The translations under genes and the position numbers were made by a program. A stretch of 64,000 nucleotides of DNA from Polyodon spathula (lineage: Eukaryota; Chordata; Actinopteri; Acipenseriformes; Polyodontidae). Of the stretch, positions 26,532 through 37,136 are shown one piece after another (the stretch's first letter is position 1; each line of letters starts with the position of its first letter). The notes under the pieces are model-generated. The model was not told the origin of the DNA. It was given only the letters and a program-made list of their open reading frames with translations, and did not search any database. The stretch is taken from the NCBI RefSeq assembly GCF_017654505.1, contig NC_054559.1, forward strand, positions 19,222,792-19,286,791, written 5' to 3'.

Positions 26532-27011
26532 GTAAGGGGCGAGGTGGGGGAGGTGTATGACTGGGATGGAGGGGGTCATGTTCCCGGGTTCATTTAGTTT
26601 ATTCACTTTGTGCCCGCAGGGCCAGCACAGGTACATCTCAATAGAGCAAGCACTAATACAAAGAAGTAGACCGTGCTCTGTAAATTAACTTTGAGACTGA
26701 TATGCTTACCGGTGTTTACCAGTATCATTTTCAGGTACAATACTGCTTCGTTGAATGTTGCTGACCTATGCATTACTGAACTGTTATTTCAACCTGCAAG
26801 GCCATTCCATTTCTTACACTGCGTAAGCCGTCAAAATGTACCAGAGCCCGTTACCTTTTTGACTTGTGTGTGTGTTAGGAGAGATACAGTTAAGCTTGCT
26901 GTTAGCGCCAATCACTTTAGACTTACCAGTTTTAATGGAATGGCCCTGCAACACCAGAAACGCAAAACATTGCTCTCATTTCCTGTGCAACACTCTGTCC
27001 TGTCCTCCCAG
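26532..27011. other. KDM4B intron, 480 bp
   Basis: Short intron with no recognisable element. Overlapping open frames here extend from the flanking exons and are not supported. Confidence 0.8.
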
Positions 27012-27391
27012 CACCTCTAGAGGACGAGAAGAAGAAAAAGAAGAAAAGGAAGAAGAAAAAGGAAGGGGAGGCGCAAGGGGGCGGGTTGCTGTCGGATGTT
27101 GTCGGTCCTCCAGTAGCGGCAGGATCTGTCAACGTGGCCTCCCCAATCCAGGCAGTGTCCCCCGATCAAGAGGAAGACTTCAAACCCCGACCCATCATCC
27201 CCATGCTGTACGTTGTTCCCCGCACGAAGAAGGTCGTCTTCGACAAGGAGCACATGTCCTGCCAGGAGGCCTTCGAGCAGTTTGCCAAGCGCAAGGTGGC
27301 CCGAGCCATACCCCACCCTGAGGAGGGGGGCATGAAGAAGGAGGCACTTGAAGATACCGAGGCACCAGCCTTAGAGGGCAGGGGCATCCAG
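27012..27391 (+). CDS. KDM4B: KDM4B exon: large linker exon with poly-Lys and RPIIPMLYVVPR
   Basis: The largest coding exon (380 nt), preceded by TGTCCTCCCAG. It begins A-P-L-E-D-E, then a run of 15 residues that are all Lys or Arg, then a Gly-rich and hydrophobic stretch. The conserved KDM4B block KPRPIIPMLYVVPRTKK follows, then FDKEHMSCQEAFEQFAKRK and an acidic tail. The block matches KPRPIIPMLYVVPR in human KDM4B, including the downstream EHxSCQxAFExFA motif, which makes the paralogue assignment firm. The donor is CAG|GTTTGT, weaker than usual. The linker probably tethers the catalytic core to the reader modules; the basic run may aid nuclear import or nucleic acid binding (inference). Confidence 0.94.
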
Positions 27392-27884
27392 GTTTGTTCA
27401 CTGTGCTTCTGTTACAGCTTTGTGGTGGGGGTTCAGTACGCGGAGAACACGGCTGGGAATTAGAGTCTTCCTGCAAAACAGTTTCAACCACGAGTTCCTT
27501 TTAAAATAGATCTTTCTGAGCTAAGGATTCTCAAAATGCAAATTACTGTTGGGGGGGGGGGGTTGTTCTACATCCATCTTACAATAGAATTGTCATTTAA
27601 AAACTAATTTTCAACATCCCAAAATATGCAGCACGTTTTAAAGTAATTGGGTTTGTGTACAGCAGCGGGCCTCTTCAAAAGACGCTGTTTTTCATAACCT
27701 ACGTACGGGAAGTTTTTTTAATATCCTGATCCTCGACAATCAACTGATCCAGAAATAAACGGCTCCGAATTTTAAGGGCTGTGTTTTAATACTAACCTTT
27801 TTTTTGCCTTGCAGAATAAAGTGGTTCTAGTTTTAAGCAAGCACAGAATCATGGTAAAAAGGACCCCACATTGTTTGAATTGAG

Positions 27885-27915
<31 letters not shown>

Positions 27916-29539
27916 CAGTCAAACTTGATCGATCAAAGGACCATCTGAACGGTGGTCTTTGTACACATGATAAAACCTGATCTTGCGTGCCTCTGCGTGG
28001 GCCAATCAAAGTGGCCTTTTTATAAAGAGCACACTGATCGAAATGAGTCCAAAGCATTGCAAAACCACCTGGCCCCTCCAAATGCAATGCCCCAGGTGTT
28101 TACTGTAGGTTTGACTGTATTTTTCACAGGGTGTCGCTTGCTTACCTATTTTTTATGTAATACATGGTGAACTTCCATTCTCTTTCAAACTGCAGAATGT
28201 GTTCCATAATGAAATTAATCTGCTTCTGCAATTCACCCTTTAATTCTGTCGCCATGCAGTATATTGAATAAAATACACCAAAACTGTACATAGACACCTC
28301 CACGTTGAGGCTAATTGATAAACATCTGTCATATAGTTCTAATACGTACAGCTGGGTGTACATTATTCCTAAAGTCAAGGGAAAATAACGGTGTGCAAAT
28401 AGTCTTCCGAGCATTATTTAGCTGCTTATTTGATTAATTTCAATAGTTTTTGCTTTTAATACTGTGTTTTTTTTAATGCTGCTTTCCCTCGTAAGAAAAT
28501 GCAGTAGAATGCACTACACTGTTCCAACCAGTACTGTTCAGGTACAATATTTAATCTTGATCTGTTAGTTCTGCTGTGTTGGAAAGAGCCATGCCGTTTT
28601 AGCTGGGCTGAAGTCCATATTATTCCAGCCTTTGTTTTGGTGCTGCCTCCTTTGCGGTAGAGGCTGAATTGATTGACCTCCTGAAATGGAAACATAAGTT
28701 ACCGTGGCAGCTGATCACCTGGCTGGCATGACGGGAGACTCTCCTTGGGGGCAAAAACTGCTCAGACTCTGGATCTGCCTTGGGGATGCTCCCGACAGTT
28801 CATGTAACTCCCTGCTCCCTACCTTTTAGTTCCACTCGATGATTCTGCCCTTCCACGGAGCACATTGTGTGGCAAGAAATTAGTAGATTTGCAGAGTCTG
28901 TTAGACATCTTCCATCCTCATTAGGTCTGATGATTCCTGAAGGCTGGCTGGTTCACAAACAGGCAATTATCTCTTAGCTTTGAACACTGCCGTATAGCGC
29001 TAGTCTACTTCTGTAATATGATTTTCTGATACAGGGTATGTGTGTGTCTTTCCCTCTGTCTTCTTGCCACCTCTGTCAATCTAAGTAAAATCTTACCTTA
29101 ATAAATAGTAAAAGGGGGGATTTAGGGTAAATGTGAGAGTAAAAATATAAGAAACTAAGTGTGCTAATACACTTCAGTGCACTGGCGAAGGCACTAGCAT
29201 TGTCGACTTGACTTAGTTTCTTAGTTATTCCTCAGAATTCTGATTTATGCTCTATATATATATATATATCTATATATATTATATATATTATTATATATAT
29301 AATATATCATATATTTATATATGAAATATAATATTGAGAGTGTATTAACCTTGGTCACATTTACCCAGGATCCCTTTTAAATTACCACCATTTGAGAGAT
29401 TTAACCTGGCACACAGTTATCAGTTAAACTACATGATAAGGCAAATGAAATGATGCAGCGATCGTATTCCAGCCCCACGCTCCTGTAGGTCCACGCAGGT
29501 TAACCCGTTGATTGCTGTCTGGTTGGTTGTGTGTTCCAG
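27392..29539. other. KDM4B intron, 2.1 kb
   Basis: No exon is seen. It contains a G run (27550-27562), a T run (27884-27911) and an AT-rich imperfect palindromic tract of TA units (29253-29335). Several short frames in 27833-28695 have no family resemblance. Confidence 0.75.
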
Positions 29540-29666
29540 TCTCCACCCCCCCACTCGAAAGCGAAGACGAAGATGGAGGTGAAGAAGAGCCGGCGGCACC
29601 CGTTCAGTAAGCCCCCCATGCGCTCTCCGATCTCCGTTGTGAAGCAGGAAACTTTCAGCGACGAGG
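29540..29666 (+). CDS. KDM4B: KDM4B exon: linker with conserved KKSRRHPF motif
   Basis: Starts after GTGTTCCAG with [20 protein letters not shown], continues [20 protein letters not shown] and ends DE plus one base before GTGAGT. Human KDM4B carries the equivalent [20 protein letters not shown] and SVVKQE. The VKQE tetrapeptide fits the psiKxE SUMO-attachment consensus and RSPIS contains a Ser-Pro pair, but no modification can be shown from sequence. The exon leads directly into the acidic stretch before the PHD region. Confidence 0.94.
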
Positions 29667-30308
29667 GTGAGTGCGAATTCTAGACGTCCCCCCCGTCCCC
29701 CCCAAACCTGGCAGCAGAAACCTTTTTAAAAGGGTGCAATATGGGAAAATAAGCCAGCAATTAGCGCACAGGGCTGGAGACAGCCTGTCAGTGTGGCCTG
29801 CTTTTGGGTTCCTTGCGGTTTGACTCAAACAGACACTTATTGATTCAGAGATCATGACTTCCAATTACCTGCCTTCAAAGTCACTTTGAGCCAGCCAGTA
29901 GTATCTGTCAGGGCTGCCCTTCTAGGGCTGCAGCAGTAGTTGAGTCAGGGCTGGGCTAGGCTGTGTGCAGACTGCAGTGGATGAGATCGGGAGGGAAGGG
30001 AAAGCTATCGAATGGCAAACCCAGATTGACATTTAACACCTGCAGAAGTTCTCTTTTTAAGTTGCTCGGTAGTAAGGAGTAATTTAAAGCAACAGGATTT
30101 TATTTTTTATTATTGCTGTCTCCGTGATCATCCAATTGTTTTGATCTTTTATTTATTTAACTGTGCGTCTGTTTCAGAAAAGCACATTGAGATGCACAGT
30201 ATGCTGTTGGCAAGGTCTCCCGGGGAGTTAGCAGGCAGGCTGATTGAAGGGGATGGCAGACCTAGATTCAGTGCATTTGATGTTTTGTCTTCTCTCCTCC
30301 TCCCCCAG
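29667..30308. other. KDM4B intron, 640 bp
   Basis: Nothing recognisable apart from C-rich tracts just after the donor. The acceptor is TCCTCCTCCCCCAG. Confidence 0.8.
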
Positions 30309-30490
30309 AATGGTTGTCTTCGTTGGCGGGAGAGGAGGACCCAAGCGACCCCGAGTCTGTGAGGACTGTGCTGTCTCATCTCTGGCAGAATAAATCCCAC
30401 AACTTCCTGGCTGAGCGGCGGTTCAACGCAGCTGGAGCACTCATTGAGCCTTACTGCGCCATCTGTACTCTCTTCTACCCTTACGAACAG
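30309..30490 (+). CDS. KDM4B: KDM4B exon: pre-PHD segment and start of PHD (CAICTLFYPY)
   Basis: Two bases complete a Glu codon; the frame then reads WLSSLAGEEDPSDPES, then VLSHLWQNKSHNFLAERRFN, and ends EPYCAICTLFYPYEQ before GTAATC. The pattern GEEDxSDP, LxxLWxNKxxxFxAERxFN and EPYCAICTLFYPY is the standard lead-in to the KDM4 PHD module, with CAIC supplying the first zinc cysteines. CTLFYPY (rather than the CTLLMPY of KDM4A/C) supports KDM4B. Confidence 0.96.
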
Positions 30491-30900
30491 GTAATCACAC
30501 ACGCAAACTGCATCTTCAGCATTGTGCTATCTGTCCTCTGGTCTAGGTTTCAGTGCTGAACTTAGTGCTGCGTAGAGTCAACTCCTTTTTAAGATTTAAA
30601 AAAAACTTCAATCAAGTCCCCCTGAAAGGTCTCACCAGTGCTTTGCGCAACCTCCTTTTGATTTGTACTCTACTGTTTGAACTCTATAGCCAAACATGCT
30701 ATAGAGCCCTCAAACACACTCGCTCCCTACTGTGCAACAGCTACAATACCCACCCCCTGCATTTAATCTACAATTGCTTATACCCATGCGAACACACACA
30801 GCCCCGTCCTTTTTATTGCGTTCATGGTTCATGTTTGTGTCCAGCACTTTTTTTTTTTTTTTAGAGAATTCTTTCTTGTATTCCCCCCCCACCCCCCCAG
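30491..30900. other. KDM4B intron, 410 bp, with C-rich acceptor
   Basis: Short intron. It ends with a T run (30849-30862) and then an unusual acceptor made almost wholly of C (eight C, A, seven C, AG). No repeat element is recognised. Confidence 0.8.
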
Positions 30901-31105
30901 CCGGAGAAAGACCAGTCTGTATCGGTGGACAGCTTGACCATCCCAATGTCCAAGTGCGGCACGAGGACCAAGCCGCTGATCCCAGAAATGTGCTTCACCT
31001 CTGGTGGTGAGAACACAGAGCCCCTGCCTTCCAGCTCCTCCATCGGGGAGGACGGCACCAGCCTGCTCATCTCCTGCTCCAAGTGCTGCCTGCAAGTCCA
31101 TGCCA
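30901..31105 (+). CDS. KDM4B: KDM4B exon: PHD finger, first part
   Basis: 68 codons plus one base. The product begins [20 protein letters not shown], continues [20 protein letters not shown], then [20 protein letters not shown], and ends KCCLQVHA with the split Ser codon. The segments [20 protein letters not shown] and [20 protein letters not shown] are diagnostic of the KDM4B PHD region. The CSKCC and VH positions supply zinc ligands of the Cys4-His-Cys3 finger. The first 20 residues are variable in the family. Confidence 0.96.
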
Positions 31106-31592
31106 GTGAGTGCCAAAAATCCAGCCGGGTCTTTTGATCAAACCATGTCCTTTTAACTGTTAAATGGATCCAATCAAACCGACAACCAGTTTGTAAAGCA
31201 TCCTTTAAAACCTGGAGTAGTGGAATTGTCTGGAATTGCCTATCCCTGGTCTAATTTGTAGTGTTTAAACAGGTGAAGCATTCGGATGTGCGTTGTTTGT
31301 GAGATGTTAATATATTTTCAGATTTTGGTGTAGAGTCCCATTACATGAATCTGATGTGTTTTTCTGTCGGTGTAATAACAGGTAACCGTCAGCTGTACTG
31401 GAGCCTGATTTCAAAGCTTAACGCATTCCAAAAAACGTCAGCACTGGGTCTCAACCATTCATTTATTGAAGTCCAAGCTTGTAGGACTATTTTATTTACA
31501 AAGTACAGTTCAAGTGAAAACGTAACACTCAGGGATCGTGTGCTAAAACAGCAAGCATTTTACAGTTAGGAGTAGCAAAGCATTTGTCCCTC

Positions 31593-32036
31593 TTAAAGGG
31601 TATGTAAGGACCTTTCTGTTATATTGTGCTACATGTTCCCATGTGTTGCTACAACTGTTTACATAAGGTGTGTGTATTGTTAATTTTTTTCTTTACATTT
31701 TGACCACTTTTTAAAATTTTTACGTTGCATTCCCTGCCTCAAGATGGCTCCCCATGTACCCGCATGTCCCTTTCAGAACTACATTTCCCATCATCCTCCT
31801 GCTCACATATGTAACTGAGATGGATTTACCAGTGAGCAGGTGGATGATGGGAAATGTAGCTCTGAGAGGGACATGTGGGTACATGGGAAGCCATCTTGAG
31901 GCAGGGAATGTAGCGTAAAAGTTTAATGAAGTGGTCAAAATGTAAAAAAGAAAAATTAAAACAATACGCATACCTTGCGTAAACAGTTATAGCAACACAT
32001 GGGAACAGGTATCCTAATAATGTACCCTTTAACCCT
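31593..32036. mobile_element. Foldback element with ~200-bp inverted arms
   Basis: Left arm about 31593-31805 and right arm about 31834-32036 are reverse complements at close to nine in ten positions, separated by a loop of under 30 bp. Shared blocks include CATGTTCCCATGTGTTGCTA or a one-base variant, ATTTTGACCACTT, TTCCCTGCCTCAAGATGGC and CTACATTTCCCATCATCC. Both outer ends show TTAAAGGGTA / TACCCTTTAA, so a TTAA target duplication (as in piggyBac-type elements) is possible but not proven. No protein is encoded. It is best described as a MITE or foldback transposon. Confidence 0.85.
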
Positions 32037-32837
32037 GGTTAGTAAATACATTCCTAAACCTTTTAAGGATTTTCTGATTTGAATGATTGATTGTTCTGAA
32101 TGAGTTAAATGTGGAGTCCTATGGGCAGACTGCCCAATAGCGACTGTGAAATATGCTGCAATTACAGATTGATTTGTGTGCTTGTTATCTCAGCTTTAGA
32201 ATAATAGGGCGTTTTATCCAGCGTCAATCTAAACCCCTGCTACAAAAAATCACAAATATAAGGGAATGTAGAGAGTAGCAAACACATTTCCATTGGTCTC
32301 TATACCTTAGGAGGTGTCTCGGTGAGTCGATGCACTTTGTTGTGCTGTGGTGAATCATCGCTTAGTCAAAACATGCCCCTCTACTGTGCAAGCACATGTC
32401 TCTGTTTCTGTTGCCCAAGGATTTTCACATGCATAGGGAATAGAATGTTTAATTGGTCTAGAACTTTGTTGCACTGATGTGTCTGTCTGTCTGCTGCTAT
32501 TCATTCTGCCAGTCCTAACCCCCTAAAACGCGTGAGGTCACGCACGGTTCATACCAAGCATCACGGTTAGATTTACCCTCCCACTAGCTTCATTTATCCT
32601 ATTTTTCGAGGCATTTTTATATCGGCATATAAATAAAACAAGAAAAGCTGAAGCTGGATTTGGCTCTGAGGGTCCAGGCAGCTGATTCCACTGCTTGCTA
32701 ATCAAGCCTCTGCAGCTCAGGTGAGGCATTGTCATAAGTCTGCCTTTCCTAAGTCCTTTCTCTTGTCATAATAATAATAATAAAACCTGATATAACTACT
32801 GCATTCTGCGTCTCTTCACAAGGCATTGCCCCTGCAA

Positions 32838-32839
<2 letters not shown>

Positions 32840-32869
<30 letters not shown>
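32840..32869. repeat. (TA)n microsatellite
   Basis: About 15 TA units in intron. Confidence 0.9.
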
Positions 32870-32870
<1 letters not shown>

Positions 32871-34586
32871 CACATTCCATGTTGTCTTACACAGGGGGAA
32901 TGCAGCATTTTGATGGGTTTGTGGTAATGATAATGATTTATAAAGTAGTTCCTATTTTACAGAGAGCACTCTGATTGGCCGGGAGAGCTCTGCTGGGTTA
33001 TGATCAGGGTTAAAGCGAGCAGCGATGTCGACCAGATAAGAAGTGAGAGTATAATAAGGTGCATTGAAGGGAACCTCCTGGGTTCCTATTAGTACAGGAG
33101 CTGGAGATGAGCGAAGGGCTGGGAGTTCATTAGGAATTCAAAGGCCTCGCTCACTGCCTACATCCGCGACAGCAATAAAGGAGAGATGGCTAGGAAAAAA
33201 AAACATTTTGTTATTGCTAAAATGCTACAAATGATTTCAAGGCTAGGTCGAGGGATTTGAAGATGGTACGATTTTCCGCCAACACAGATACTGATATTCA
33301 ACTAAATTCATCCCTTTGCAATCTCCTCTTTGGCCAAGACTCCACGGCCCTTCCCTTCGCTCCATCCACCCTCTCATTCTGCGTGACGAGCTGGGCTTCC
33401 TTCACAACCTTGTGCAAGCCAAATCGGCTCTCCCCTTCAACCTGGATTACAGGTCCCCTTCACCCCCTTCAACCAGATCTCCCCTTCTGCATTATTTATC
33501 CATGCAAAAGACAACCGTCTTCATTATCTTTGGGGCTCCCCCCCCCTCCCCCTCCCCCTCCTCCTCCTCCTCTTGAATCTTCTGATTCTGCAACTTTATC
33601 TGAATTTAGAATACGATGATATTTTAAAAGCAAAGCTATAGAGGAAACGTTTCTTCTGATTCCTAATATCAAATCATTCCATGTGCTGTAATTCTGATCC
33701 ACTCCGGTGGTCGAGCTGCAATGAATAGGAGTTTTCAAAGACTGAAGTAAATGCTTTGAAAACATACATAGGTGGCTCAACTTTTTTAAAAACAGCATCT
33801 TACAGCTAATAGCCAATATTTAAGTGAGGAATCACAACTACCAGTGCAAATGCATAACAACCAAAAATTTGCCTTTTCTAAGGCTGATGATGTGTTGTGC
33901 CCAGCAGTCTGCTCAATAACGTCTGTTTTTTGATTTGTTTCTCAGTTCATGGTGGTTGTTCTTGACTTTGCAAAGAAAAGTTTTAATTTCTCAAGACCAT
34001 TTTGAGCTTCTGAACAGAAATGGTCCAGCTACTGTGTGTGTGCATTTTCATACTGGGAGCTTCCTGTCTTCTGCTTACACAGTATTGTGTGTGTGTGAGC
34101 GTATCTGATTTGAGTTGTTTATAATTAGTTCCCCTGTGTGTGTATTTGTTTCTTTCTTTTCCAGTATGCTTATTTCAAATCCAAAAACAACCCTTTTGAA
34201 AAGGATCGAACCTCTAATAAAGTGGCTGTGCCCAACTGTAATGTTCACACTATAAATATAGTGCCAGGGTTCCTCTCTGTTTTATTACCATCATCCCTAG
34301 CCTAATGTGCACTGTAAATGATCAGAAAGCATGTGCTGCAGTCTTCGCTACAGAGAAATAACCATCCTGTCTTTTTTTTTTTTTTTTCAATCCTGCTTTC
34401 TAGTACAGGAGCCAGTGAATCCCGCTGCTGCAATTACTTACAAAAGCAGGTGCTTCTTTTATAAATTTCATCTTCCAGATTGGTTACAGCTCAGAAAGCA
34501 TTACTGAAATGCAAAATGAGGGTGCTGCTTTTCAACAAGAACAAGCTAACAAAGGTGTTAAAAAAAACACAAACAAAAAAAAAACA

Positions 34587-34618
<32 letters not shown>

Positions 34619-34937
34619 AGATCACTGCTGTATGTCACAGGCTAAGTAAACTATGACATTCGTTTAGCCTTTCAGGTTTATCAAGGGACCCAGGGCATAC
34701 CAGGAGGACATGCCCTGCACCAGGACAATGCCAAAGTCAATCGGATAGACACATCCTAATAAAGTGACCAGGCATGTGTGCAACAGTGGAGTTCACTCAT
34801 TTCACACTTGGGCTTGAGCTGACCTACCTGCTCCAAAAAGGAGAATCTTTCAGCTTGGGACTAAAGGAAGAGCTCCACTAGGAGGTCTGTTTGATCTCAG
34901 TGTTGGTGTTTGATTGTAACTTCCACTGTCGTTGCAG

Positions 34938-35014
34938 GTTGTTATGGAACCCGGACTGACCTGGTGAAAGATGGCTGGACCTGTTCTCGCTGCACGGCTT
35001 GTGCCTGGACAGTG
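34938..35014 (+). CDS. KDM4B: KDM4B exon: PHD finger, C-terminal part
   Basis: Two bases complete Ser; the frame then reads [18 protein letters not shown] and TACAWTV before GTGAGT. This corresponds to human SCYGIRPELVNEGWTCSRC followed by AAHAWTA. The WTCSRC cysteines are PHD zinc ligands. The His of the human AAH triplet is replaced by Cys (TAC); this position is not a ligand in KDM4A/C, which carry Asn there. The exon ends on a whole codon that joins DCCLCNLRGG in the next exon. Confidence 0.95.
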
Positions 35015-35593
35015 GTGAGTGCCGTACGTTTACGAATCAGCAAGCCCAAACTGTCTCGCTTCAAATGAACACTTTTTATAATATTTACATTTTGTTAATA
35101 TTTAATTTCTTGCCCGTCTGATATCCTGTTATGTGTGAATTTCTTATTGATTCTGCTTAGATCATTATTTTCCACTCTAAGTGTTCCAACCAAAATTGCC
35201 GTGGGGAAGAATATTAGCATTGCACAGGCTTCAATGCAGAATGTATCACCTCTGGGCTTCAGACCACAGCGTATTGCTTATATACTTCCCCCATCTCATT
35301 TGCCATCGGAAGGGGGTAGAGTAAACGGTAGCTAGTCTGAACTCAGGAGTCTGCCCCCCCCCCCCCCCCCCCCCCCCCCAAAAAAACAATTTTAACACGA
35401 CAAACACTAATCAAATCAGAAACAGTACAGAATATTAAGATTTTGAGCCGGTGAGAAATTAGGAAACTATAAATGTCATTAAGTATGTAATTTAATCTTT
35501 TGCTGTATGGAAAGACACTGAAGGAACTAAACTGACATTGAAAAAGACATTGAATATACTAAGTTTATTTGTGTGTGTGTGTGTGTGTGTATG

Positions 35594-35640
<47 letters not shown>

Positions 35641-36377
35641 TAGCTGTCTGCAGTGCAAAAAGAGTTACAGTAATGTAACGATAATCACCATAAAAACTGA
35701 ACTATCATTCTGTGTTAAATGATAAAACCAAATTCAAACAATGGCCTGCCTTGGTCATTAAAGCCTACACCCCAAGCGGAATCCTGAAATCACTTTTGAT
35801 TTGCTTGGCGGGTGCTGTTACTCGGGTGTATTTTGAGGTACATTACAAACAACCACTACCATGAATAGAAACGTCCTGGGGAGATTATTAACGAGAGTGT
35901 TTTTAATGCTGGCACTTGAAGAATAAAGAAGCGTTTGCCGGGTTCTTAAACGAGCTACTCTACCTCGGGGTTCTATTCCTCGCTTCAGAGTGTTAATGAG
36001 CTCCATGGTCACGTGACCGAGTGACACCAAGTGAGAGGCTCAGTGCTGAAGCGGCCCATGGAGATGTGTTGGTTTTGTGATTATTGTTGCACATGGCGCC
36101 CTATATAACTGAAGCTGCAAGGCAAGACTTTGTAATGTTACCATATATCTGACTGGATCAAATTTGAGAAAATTCATTTAAATGGGTGGGACTCGTAATA
36201 GGTACAGACCCAACATTGATGTTTCAAAGTTAAGAGAACTTTTTTATTATAAAGTAAAAATTCAACATCAATTCCAGGGGCATAGAAATCTACCTGTAGT
36301 GCTGTGTGTGTTAGTGATGGGTGCTGTGTTACTGCCTTTACCTGTCTGGTATTCTCAGTCTTTCTCTGCTTCTCTAG
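35015..36377. other. KDM4B intron, 1.4 kb
   Basis: Contains a C run (35353-35379) and the compound GT/AC microsatellite at 35571-35640. No exon is seen otherwise. The acceptor is TCTGCTTCTCTAG. Confidence 0.8.
35571..35640. repeat. (GT)n-(AC)n self-complementary microsatellite
   Basis: Ten GT units, a short ATGTATATAT centre, then about 20 AC units. The GT and AC halves are complementary, so the transcript could form a hairpin. Confidence 0.9.
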
Positions 36378-36433
36378 GATTGCTGTTTGTGTAATTTAAG
36401 AGGCGGTGCGCTTCAGATGACAGTCGACAAGAG
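36378..36433 (+). CDS. KDM4B: KDM4B exon: start of extended PHD (CCLCNLRGG)
   Basis: Small exon of 56 nt encoding DCCLCNLRGGALQMTVDK and the first two bases of Arg. It matches ECCLCNLRGGALQMTTDRR of human KDM4B and starts the extended PHD finger with the CCLC zinc cysteines. The donor is AG|GTTGGT, which departs from the GTRAGT consensus; the phase nevertheless joins the next exon exactly (AG + G, then Trp). Confidence 0.95.
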
Positions 36434-37027
36434 GTTGGTATTAGTTTTCTTTCTCACAGGGATTTTTGTACCAGGAGAGCACCAATTTAAAAAATACAGG
36501 CAGACACAATAGGTGCTGTTCACCAATGTGAGATGATTAAAGACTTTTAAAGAAACCAAAAGGGGTCTAGAACAGACTTTCAAGTAACTCTGCAAATAGG
36601 CAGCCCTACTGTAACTAATCCTATAGGGGCATTGCAAGAAGGGTTATTTAACTACAGCTACAGCCAGAAGTTTGCATCGCCTAGAATTTTTAGGATTGAG
36701 GCATAATTAAGAAAAAAAAGAAACTGTATGAACATAATTTTAGATCTTTTTATTTAAAATCCTTTTAATCAAAGAAACCACAAAATGATCTTGCAAAATC
36801 CTACCAGAAGCCGTAAAAGTAGTGTGCTATTTCGTGTTTGGACGTGTCACATTTTCAAATTTGTCACTTTCTTTTGTGAAGCGTATGGAGAAAACTACAA
36901 AGTATATGCAAAACGTTTGTCCTTAGATGTAGGTTACTGTCCACAGCATTGAAAAAGTGAAATCTCTTCAAAGCTTTGCAGTCGGTATGCCCTGGCTGTT
37001 CTGATTCGCCCCGGTTCCCTGTTGTAG
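36434..37027. other. KDM4B intron, 594 bp, half filled by a Tc1-like MITE
   Basis: The miniature element at 36653-36932 occupies the centre and ends about 95 bp before the next exon, close to where a branch point would be expected to lie. Nothing else is recognised. Confidence 0.75.
36653..36932. mobile_element. Tc1/mariner-like MITE, copy 2
   Basis: Left end TACAGCTACAGCCAGAAG then TTTGCATCGCC (36653-36681); right end TATGCAAAACGTTTGTCC then TTAGATGTA (36905-36931). These are imperfect versions of the termini of copy 1. The interior shares ACAAAATGATCTTGCAAAA with the copy at 37727-37950. No transposase frame. Confidence 0.75.
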
Positions 37028-37136
37028 GTGGGTCCATGTGATCTGTGCAATAGCGGTTCCAGAGGCCCGCTTTGTGAACGTGATCGAGAGGAACCCAGTG
37101 GACATCAGTGCCATCCCAGAGCAGAGGAAGAAACTG
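37028..37136 (+). CDS. KDM4B: KDM4B exon: extended PHD, middle part
   Basis: One base completes Arg, then [20 protein letters not shown], then [16 protein letters not shown] before GTGAGT. This is the very conserved KDM4B stretch [34 protein letters not shown]; the His and Cys of HVIC are zinc ligands. It is nearly identical to the human protein except V for I and N for H. A frame that continues into the intron past the donor is not used. Confidence 0.97.

Larger units (their letters stand above)
31106..34937. other. KDM4B intron, 3.8 kb
   Basis: Holds the foldback element at 31593-32036, a (TA)n tract at 32840-32869, CT/C-rich tracts near 33538-33575, T runs near 34373 and 34586-34614, and otherwise AT-rich DNA. 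No coding exon is supported between the donor GTGAGT and the acceptor TCGTTGCAG. Confidence 0.75.

Noticed and set aside
26308..27491. Several minus-strand frames of 66-99 residues
   Set aside because: They lie opposite the KDM4B linker exons; long antisense frames are expected opposite Lys/Glu-rich codons.
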